DNA from: Rhinopomastus cyanomelas
Taxonomy: Eukaryota; Chordata; Aves; Bucerotiformes; Rhinopomastidae
Direction of reading: 5' to 3'
DNA: 64,000 nucleotides
Assembly (NCBI GenBank): GCA_013400115.1
Contig: VXBP01010393.1
Span: 186,001 to 250,000, forward strand
This document shows, piece by piece, positions 56,851 to 64,000 of the stretch. The translations under genes were made by a program, and so were the position numbers. The notes under the pieces are model-generated. The model was given only the letters and a program-made list of their open reading frames with translations. It was not told where the DNA came from and did no database searches. Position 1 is the stretch's first letter, and every line of letters starts with the position of its first letter.

Positions 56851-57488
56851 NNNNNNNNNNNNNNNNNNNNNNNNNNNNNNNNNNNNNNNNNNNNNNNNNN
56901 NNNNNNNNNNNNNNNNNNNNNNNNNNNNNNNNNNNNNNNNNNNNNNNNNNNNNNNNNNNNNNNNNNNNNNNNNNNNNNNNNNNNNNNNNNNNNNNNNNNN
57001 NNNNNNNNNNNNNNNNNNNNNNNNNNNNNNNNNNNNNNNNNNNNNNNNNNNNNNNNNNNNNNNNNNNNNNNNNNNNNNNNNNNNNNNNNNNNNNNNNNNN
57101 NNNNNNNNNNNNNNNNNNNNNNNNNNNNNNNNNNNNNNNNNNNNNNNNNNNNNNNNNNNNNNNNNNNNNNNNNNNNNNNNNNNNNNNNNNNNNNNNNNNN
57201 NNNNNNNNNNNNNNNNNNNNNNNNNNNNNNNNNNNNNNNNNNNNNNNNNNNNNNNNNNNNNNNNNNNNNNNNNNNNNNNNNNNNNNNNNNNNNNNNNNNN
57301 NNNNNNNNNNNNNNNNNNNNNNNNNNNNNNNNNNNNNNNNNNNNNNNNNNNNNNNNNNNNNNNNNNNNNNNNNNNNNNNNNNNNNNNNNNNNNNNNNNNN
57401 NNNNNNNNNNNNNNNNNNNNNNNNNNNNNNNNNNNNNNNNNNNNNNNNNNNNNNNNNNNNNNNNNNNNNNNNNNNNNNNNNNNNNNNN
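56851..57488. other. Assembly gap, 638 N
   Basis: The run of N sits in the middle of a CpG-rich stretch, as often happens when GC-rich promoters fail to sequence. Confidence 1.
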
Positions 57489-57553
57489 CGGGCGGCGGGA
57501 GGTCGGGGCGAGGGGTGTCGGCGGGGTAACAGCGGCTCTGGCCGCTGACACCG
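57489..57553 (+). other. Possible 5' non-coding exon end (putative CTDSPL2)
   Basis: The GC-rich sequence after the gap ends at GACACCG followed by the donor GTGAGG at 57554. CTDSPL2 in mammals has a non-coding first exon followed by a long intron. The assignment is an inference from synteny and one splice signal. Confidence 0.25.
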
Positions 57554-58054
57554 GTGAGGGCAGGCGGCGGCGATGGACCAAGGGCTGGCGGTGCCCTCGC
57601 ACAACCCGAGGAGATTCCTGCCGTTCCCCCGTTCCCTAATGACTCCCAATGCCCGGGGGACCCCCGGCCCGCCGCTGGCGGCCCCAGGACGGGCCGTGAG
57701 ACGGCAGCATGTGCTCACCCCATCGCCTCAGCCCTCCTCGGTTATTCCCTCGGTGCGATCCCATCGCTCGGGTTGGTGGCAGCCAGGCAACACGAGGGCA
57801 CAGATCTTGCTCCTTCGCTGGCAGCGCTGTGCCGAGCTCCCGCCCGGAGGTGCCCGGGGCAGCTCAGGCTCTGTAGCTGCTCCCCGGTGTTGCTGGTGGG
57901 GGATTTTCTCGGCCTTCCAGTTGTCTCTGATGCGCAGGTCGGGTTGGGGTTTTGGGTTTTTTTAAAGCAGATTTGGGGCTGTAACGGTTGCCTCTGCTTC
58001 TCTGGTTAAGTTTTCCAGTGCCACAGCACAGTTGTTTTCGAAGAGGACCTCTAA

Positions 58055-58205
58055 GCGTAACCATTGCGCTGTTGCCTTGGGCAAGCCACAGCCTCTTTTG
58101 CCATTTCTCCATCAGTAAAATGGGGATAATAATACCTCGGAGAGTTGTTACAAGGAGTAGTTAATGTTTGCAGAGGGCTTAAAAGACCTAAGTGTTATTA
58201 ATTAA
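58055..58205 (+). repeat. MIR-like ancient SINE
   Basis: TTGCCTTGGGCAAGCCACAG, CATTTCTCCATCAGTAAAAT, GGGGATAATAATACCTC, AGAGTTGTTACAAGGAG and TTAATGTTTGCAGAGGGCTT follow the order of the MIR consensus core and 3' part. The tRNA-derived head is not recognisable. Confidence 0.75.
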
Positions 58206-59244
58206 GCCCCATGACACGTTAAGGTAAGAGTTAGCGAACCAGGTTTACACGCGGTTGAGCCGAGGCAGGAAGGGATTATGATTTAGCCAGAGTAATGTAC
58301 TGGATCGGTGACAATAGCACAAAACAAGTTGTAACTACTTCGTGCTGTAGGCACAAGCGGATGGCTCTGCACAACAGATATGAATCCAAGATTAATTGCC
58401 CCTCCCTCACCCCCCTCCCCTCTCCCGAGTTCAAGCTTTTCTCCGTGCGGAGGTTCTGCCGGTGCGACTCACAGCTGACCGGAGGGCTCCAAGGACACTT
58501 GTGGCTTTGCCCACTCGAGAGTGCTTCGGCAGTTTTCATAACAAGATGTATGTTCTAGGAGGCGAGCCAAACCCGGGCTTAAATTCCATGAAACATTCTC
58601 CACTTTTCCCCTGAAAACATTGTGTGGAGCTTAGTTAAGACTTGATCCCGTTCCAGTCCGCGGAGTGTGCGCCGAGGCTGACATTCCTCTTTCATCTGAG
58701 ACCGTTCTTTCATGAGAGCAAAATGAACTTCTCCTGTCAGCCTGCCCCAGCGACTGAAGGGCACAGTCAGATCCTCTCCCCAAAGATGCAAACGCTCCCA
58801 TGCATTTCCCTAACTTGGAGGCAGTTTTCCATCTGCAGGCTCCCACCGCAAGCGCCGATAACTTCCTTCCACCGCGTTGGGTCTCCAGCGCGCGGACCTG
58901 ATGCTGTTCCAGGCTGAGCAGTGTTAAGCAGTTAAAGGTGGGGGGGCAAAAGCCGATCTGAATTCAAAAGGGAGCTTAGTCTTCGTCTTACAGAGTCTTT
59001 CCATCCTGCATTGGCTTTTCTTTTCTTTGATCACTTGTAATGCAGCCAAGGCAGCCCCCAACAGAAACACAGTGTTTGCAGAAGGCTCTCGGAGTCACAT
59101 TTTCTCCTCTGACAGCTTTCGGCGCTACTGCTTCATCCCCGAGGAAGCCACTGTTGCAGGGCTGTGAGAGGAGTGGGAACTTGGAGCCCTCGCACGGGTT
59201 TGTTAGAACCAATGCCCGGAGTCAGACTGAGCTGTCTTGGCAAG

Positions 59245-59335
59245 AGCTCGCGAGGAACGCTTGAGCAGAGGGTTGGACGAGATGGTCTCCAGAGCTCCCT
59301 TCTAACCTCAGCCGTTCCGAGCGTCTGTACAAGCA
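59245..59335 (+). repeat. CR1 LINE 3' tail, sense
   Basis: GAGCAGAGGGTTGGACGAGA then TGGTCTCCAGAGCTCCCTTC and TAACCTCAGCCGTTC is a CR1 3' end. Confidence 0.75.
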
Positions 59336-62300
59336 GGATGTGTCACGTCGGGCTGGAATTTGGCAGAAGCTGGGACTGTAACGTGTGTTTGTAGACGTAG
59401 GTGTGCTCTGACAGAAGCCGGAGACTTCTTGCGCTTGGGCAGGAGGAGCTGCAAGTTCCAGAACACCGTCGTGATCGATCCAGGATCACGGCTGTAGCTG
59501 TGTCGCTCCAGTACTGCCTCTCCCAGTTCATGGCTTTGCAGCTCTGCCCTGATCGAACCCCGTGCAGGTCCTTCCCCGCCCCAGAGCTTGCAGCGAGGTC
59601 TCCCCCAGGGAGCCAGTTCTTGTGTCGCAGGGTTTTGGAGCTGCGTGACGTTGGCAGAGGGCTAGCAGGCTTACTGCAGATGTAGAGGCTGTACCTGGGT
59701 CCCCCTCACACCCCTGTGACCCCGTCCTCAGTCTGTACTTTCTCGGGGAGCTTTTCTGTGACGGAGCGCATCAGATAGGGTGGCCCTGGCCCTTGTTAGC
59801 CCAGAGACTGAAGGACTAAGTCTGAATGAAGTTCTTGTGTTTGCTGGCACCAGCCTCTGCACAGTTCACGTGAAGATCTAGTTCGTATCAGTGGCTTAGG
59901 AGGAGTTCGGCTGCTGTTTGCACATCCCAGTGAAGCCCTCAACAAATGCAGACGGGCAGAAGTGCAGAGCCAGGAACCCAAACTCCTAGTGGATCCCAGT
60001 GTTTAGGGGACGGGCTGTTGGGCCACACAGCTCTAGCCCAGTTAGCAGGGAGCAGTTGGCTGTGTGGGTCTGGGATCCTGAAGGCATCAGACCCCCCAGA
60101 GTCCTTCAAACGTCAGCTCATCTGCAGCACCGGTGGCAGCACCTGCACGGAGGAGACGCTCACGTACACCCAGCTCCTCAGAAGCCGGTGTAAGGTGCTG
60201 TTTATGTGGGTCTGTCTGCGTGGCCCTTATTTGGTGTCTGAGGAAAATAAATATTTGGCATTCCCAGGTGAAGACCTTTTCAACAGCACTTGAAACATGA
60301 AGTGCAGCATCATCTCCATGTAAAGCAATCAGGTTCAGAGGGTGGAGAGCAGCTTCCCAGCTGGCAGTCTGAACTTTTCCTAAATAGATCAGATCAGCTT
60401 CAGTAATTACTTGGGTTAAGCTTTTCTTGACTGCAGACAATAAGAACTTCTTTCACTGAACCTTGTGATCCAGGGAAAACACTTGTCAGGAGAGTCTGCC
60501 ATAGGAAAACTCCAAGCAGCAGCCTGGAGTGTACTGGCACCAGATGTGCGACCCGACCCATTGCCTCAGTTTCCCTGTCTGATGGGGTGGGATTTGGGGC
60601 AATGCTGGACAAGCCAAGGGGAAGGAAACGGGAGTAACTCGGCAGCTTCATTGATCTCAGCAGTATTGTGACAGAAAAAAGTAGAGCTCCCCGTGGGGAA
60701 AGTTTTAGGAGCCCAGCCCCGTCAGTCAGATTTCTACGCATCTAGCCAAGAATATCCCCAAAGGCAGCGGTTAGGAAGCCACTGATGCTGGCACATCAGG
60801 CCTGGTGGGGATCCTCTGTCCGCTGAGCAACCTGGGTGCTGGAGCTGCTGCCTATAAAGAGGCTGTAGAGTTGATCCCAAACCATCCTAACGCTGTCTGA
60901 ATTCAGCATTTCGAAGGCATCAGGCACTTCTGGGCTTGAATTCCTGATGTTTATTGCAGCAGTGCAACTTGTAAGTGCAGCATGCTCACCAAGAGAAGGT
61001 TAACTAGAGGGAGCCCTTAGCTCCACAGCAGCAGCAAGAAAATAAGCTCCTCACACTCAGAGCAGCGCAACCTGGAAGTGTGTCCTGCTGGTCATTGCTG
61101 ACACCCTGGTGTAAGCAGGGGAAGACATCGAGCCGTCTGGGTTGGAATTTGCCTGTAAAGAAGAGGGTCTCTTTCATCTGTGTCAACAGTCACAGTGGCA
61201 GCCCAGCAGGAGCGTCAGCAGCAGCGTAGGGCTGGGCAGGGGATCCTGCAGAGCACCCCGAAGCCTCAGCAAACCTGCCCTTGTTTAGCTGGGCTTAGGA
61301 GTAGCTCTGCGAAGTGGCTCAGTGGAGTGGGCTCCAGTCGGAGCGGTTGCGGGCTGCACCGTCAGGCGAGGCTCGGTTTCCTTTCGGCCCTCTCCCACAC
61401 GAGTGCTTTGGTTCAGGGGGTGCTAATTAGAGGAAGGTAGGTAATTCAATCTTAGGATTAGGCTGCACCACAAGGACTCGACTGGCACAGCAGTACCAGC
61501 CTGGTTAGCGGCAGACCCCTCACACAAAGGGGTTCCTTTTGCCAGTGTTTGCTCTTACTGGGAGGCTCCTTGCCCCGGCTGTCTTTGACTGGGGAGAGCC
61601 AGGGTTTCCCCTTCTTCTGCATTTCTAACAGGTGGTAACGTACTGGCAAAGCTCCTGGTTTCCACACAGTCTAGCAGAGGTTTCCTTACCCTAGCTGGAG
61701 CTTACAGAGTACTGGGTGCCTTCTGCTTCACGCGTAGGGGCTGAGGCTGCTCGGGCAGAGTCTTGTACAGGGGTAGTGATTTCTTACCCTCGTTGTGGGA
61801 TTGTGCTTCATCCATTGTAGCTCCTTCTAGGCTCTTGTGTAGTTTCCATCTCACAGCAGTCACTGCTTCAGGAAGGAGGGGGCTGAGGCGAGGCGACAGC
61901 CACAGGCTCCATAGTCTCCTTTGTCTTCCCTTCATTTTCCAGCACCCTTTCCACATCAGATAACCAGAGGTGCTTCTCTTCCCTCTCTTTCCCAGAACCT
62001 GCTCTCGTCCTCAGGTTGCTCGTGTAGGTGCAGCAGGCTTCCTTTTATACGGAGTTCTGCCTTTGGGCTGCTGTGGGGTGCATGCTCACCTGACTCCAAT
62101 CCATCACCTGGGAGAGAGGCGAAGCCTGTGCGATCCGCAGGTGAGGGCTGAGCTCGTTCTGCTGGGAACGTGGCTAGCGGCGACTCTGGGGCTGTGTGCC
62201 TGGGAAGCCGGGGCGACGAGCAGCCCTCAGAAGTTAAGACATAAATAAGGAGGCAGAGAGAAAGCTGCTTATTAGTGGTTACACGTGCAACAGTTATGGT

Positions 62301-62839
62301 TCCATGGTTGCCGAGGAGAAGCATGGTAAGGACTGGAGGTTCGGCTTTTTTTGGGGGGCGGAGGGAATACACGAGGAGTAGAGGAGGTAGTTTAGAGACA
62401 GCAGAAGTACCCACAAGAGTGCTGAGGTGCTGCTGGGCTTGGTGTGTAGGAGCTTTACGTGTTTGAGTGAATTACCCAGCTCAATGTGTTTGACACCTTA
62501 AACTCACGTGAGCCAAGCAGTTGTAATTACATCGATTTAAGTAGGCTTGGGAGGGCTCCTGTGTTCTGCTCATCAGAACAGAACCAATGAGCAGTAAAGA
62601 AGAGACAGGGAAGTGGGTGGACTCTTAGCACTGTAAATGTGCAGCATTAAACATACAGATTGGGGAGAAACTTTTGAAGCCTTTAATGTAGCTGAAGTGA
62701 TTGTTCTCAAACAGCCATCGCTCCTGGGTTCAGGGTTCCTGGGATTGGCTAGCTCAGGGGCTACGAAGCTTTGCTGGTGCTTTACGAGAGCTCTGTGAGC
62801 TCAGCTGGAAGAATGGGCTGTGTAGATAGAGTTTCAGGT

Positions 62840-63065
62840 GAAGAGCTGTCAGCCCTAATTGTGCTGCCTAATTACCCCGTTGGACTGATGGGAAGATAAT
62901 TCTCTTTTGATTGTGGGTTGGTTTCTTATGGACCTGGAAACCGTTGGGTAACGTTCAGCCTCCGAGATGAATGGTTAATATCAAAGTGTCCGGAGTCAAT
63001 TACCGTAATAGGGCTCCAAACCCATAAAACAGCTAAAGATTAGAAAATAAACATTTGTCACCCGT
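62840..63065. promoter_or_regulatory. Candidate conserved non-coding element
   Basis: CCCTAATTGTGCTGCCTAAT, TTCTCTTTTGATTGTGG, AATGGTTAATATCAAAG, GTCAATTACCGTAATAGG and CATAAAACAGC are packed in about 220 repeat-free bases. Confidence 0.4.
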
Positions 63066-63536
63066 GTGCACCCGATGGAAAAGGCACCTGAGGAGATTGC
63101 TCCAGCTCCTGGTGCTGTGCTTTCCCTTCGCTCGGGTGTGGTAGGGCTGGAGCGGCGCGTGGAGCCGCTGGCGTGCCTGTTGCTGGGAGCTGGAGGGGTG
63201 CTGTGCCTGTGCTCCTGGAGCTGGCATTCTGCTGCAGTTACTAGGGGAAAGGGGCTGCCTTTCGTGTGGTTTAGGCTGATTTTTGAGCTGACAGCACTGA
63301 CAAACCCACTAGTGGTACCTCTGCTCAGAGCGCTGCCGGCTTTCATCTGTGTTGTCAAACACTGTGGGGGCAGAGGAGCAGACCTGCAGCAGGAGCCTGT
63401 TGGTGCTGAGGGCTCGTTGCTTGTGTTTCTGGGGGCTTTAAGTCAGCCTGGTGCCATGTCCTTGAGTGGCTGAGGTGTATCCCCCTGGCTGGTTTCAGCA
63501 GCAGGACTCCAGGTGGGCTATGAGGCTGCTCAGTTC

Positions 63537-63765
63537 CCAGAATCACAGAACATTAGGGACCTCCAGAAATCAGCCAGTCCCACCCCCCTGCCACAGCAGG
63601 ATCCCCTAGATCCAGTCACACAGGAACAGTCCAGGAGGGTTTGAAACGTCTCCAGACAAGGAGACTCCACAACCCCCTGGGCAGCCCCTGCAAGGTCCTT
63701 CTCACATTGATGTGGAACCTCCTCTGTCCCAGCTCACACCCGCTGCCCCTTGTCCTGTCGCCTGT
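63537..63765 (-). repeat. CR1 LINE copy, antisense
   Basis: CCAGAATCACAGAACATTAG, CAGCAGGATCCCCTAGATCC, AACGTCTCCAGACAAGGAG and CTTGTCCTGTCGCC match the 20661-type subfamily. It has an internal deletion near 63690, where the segment with the GCCCTGGCAGG-type words is missing. Confidence 0.92.
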
Positions 63766-64000
63766 GGATCAAGAAGGGTTCAAGGAGATCTGTTCCAATA
63801 ACTCACACCAGGTCCAGCTTAGCAAACTGCTGGTGGCTTGGATTCAGCAGTATGTGGCCTCAGGAGAGGGCAGGAGAGCTCTGAACTTCTGAAGTTTGTG
63901 TTGAGCTCCTTGCTAAAGAAGCGTGAAGCACAGGGCATTGGTAGAAGAAGGGGCAAATATGGTGTGAAAAGGCTGAAAAAGAGTGTGAAGAGCCTTCAGA

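Larger units (their letters stand above)
56500..57720. promoter_or_regulatory. CpG-island-like promoter region around the second gap
   Basis: Both flanks of the gap are CG-rich. In human the next gene after GOLM2 on the same strand, about 10 kb away, is CTDSPL2, so this island (about 5.5 kb after the GOLM2 poly(A) signal) is a good candidate for its promoter. A possible 5' donor (CCG then GTGAGG at 57554) follows the gap. No CTDSPL2 coding exon can be read before the window ends. Confidence 0.5.
57720..63536. other. AT-richer non-coding DNA, possibly a first intron
   Basis: It contains the MIR-like SINE, a CR1 tail and a conserved-looking block at 62840-63065. I looked for CTDSPL2 N-terminal coding sequence and did not find it. 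Confidence 0.5.

Noticed and set aside
56327..57718. 463-codon open frame on the - strand
   Set aside because: More than 200 of its codons are the N gap; the rest is low-complexity translation of a CpG-rich region.
60550..60615. Second possible MIR fragment (CCTCAGTTTCCCTGTCTGAT)
   Set aside because: Only about 30 bases match the MIR core and the flanks do not continue the consensus.

Overview
The window is nuclear DNA of a bird. This rests on many truncated CR1 LINE copies in both orientations, high GC with short introns, an avian-type ERV LTR remnant, and one clearly recognisable vertebrate gene. That gene is GOLM2 (formerly CASC4), encoded on the + strand by ten coding exons between 35471 and 49954. 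The species cannot be named from the sequence. There are three runs of N: 4921 (single base), 6226-6330 and 56851-57488. The two long gaps both lie inside very GC-rich, CpG-island-like DNA.

Layout. From 1 to about 35.1 kb I see no protein-coding gene. This part holds CR1 fragments, a GC-rich island around a gap (about 4.6-6.4 kb), a 31-bp minisatellite (10935-11220), and many short AT-richer blocks packed with homeodomain-, GATA- and E-box-like words that look like conserved non-coding elements. From 35.2 to 35.8 kb is the CpG-rich promoter and first exon of GOLM2. The gene runs to a poly(A) signal at 51330-51335. Its introns carry CR1 copies, one LTR remnant and small tandem duplications. 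From 51.4 to 56.3 kb is GC-rich intergenic DNA with CR1 tails and a 71-bp minisatellite. From 56.4 to 57.7 kb is a second CpG-island-like stretch interrupted by the 638-base gap. From 57.7 to 64 kb the DNA is AT-richer, with an ancient MIR-like SINE, CR1 pieces and conserved-looking non-coding blocks.

Context. In human, GOLM2 lies between FRMD5 (divergent, upstream) and CTDSPL2 (same strand, about 10 kb downstream). The island at 56.4-57.7 kb fits the promoter of a CTDSPL2 orthologue. The island at about 5-6.4 kb could be the divergent FRMD5 promoter. Neither gene's coding sequence is visible here, so both are synteny-based inferences.

The predicted GOLM2 protein has 436 residues: a short cytosolic tail, one signal-anchor membrane segment (about 13-33), a luminal coiled coil (about 36-195), a low-complexity polar middle and a conserved acidic C-terminus. 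I found no hidden multi-gene system, CRISPR array, tRNA or rRNA. The reported open reading frames outside GOLM2 are explained by GC-rich composition, CR1 remnants or gap-spanning translation.
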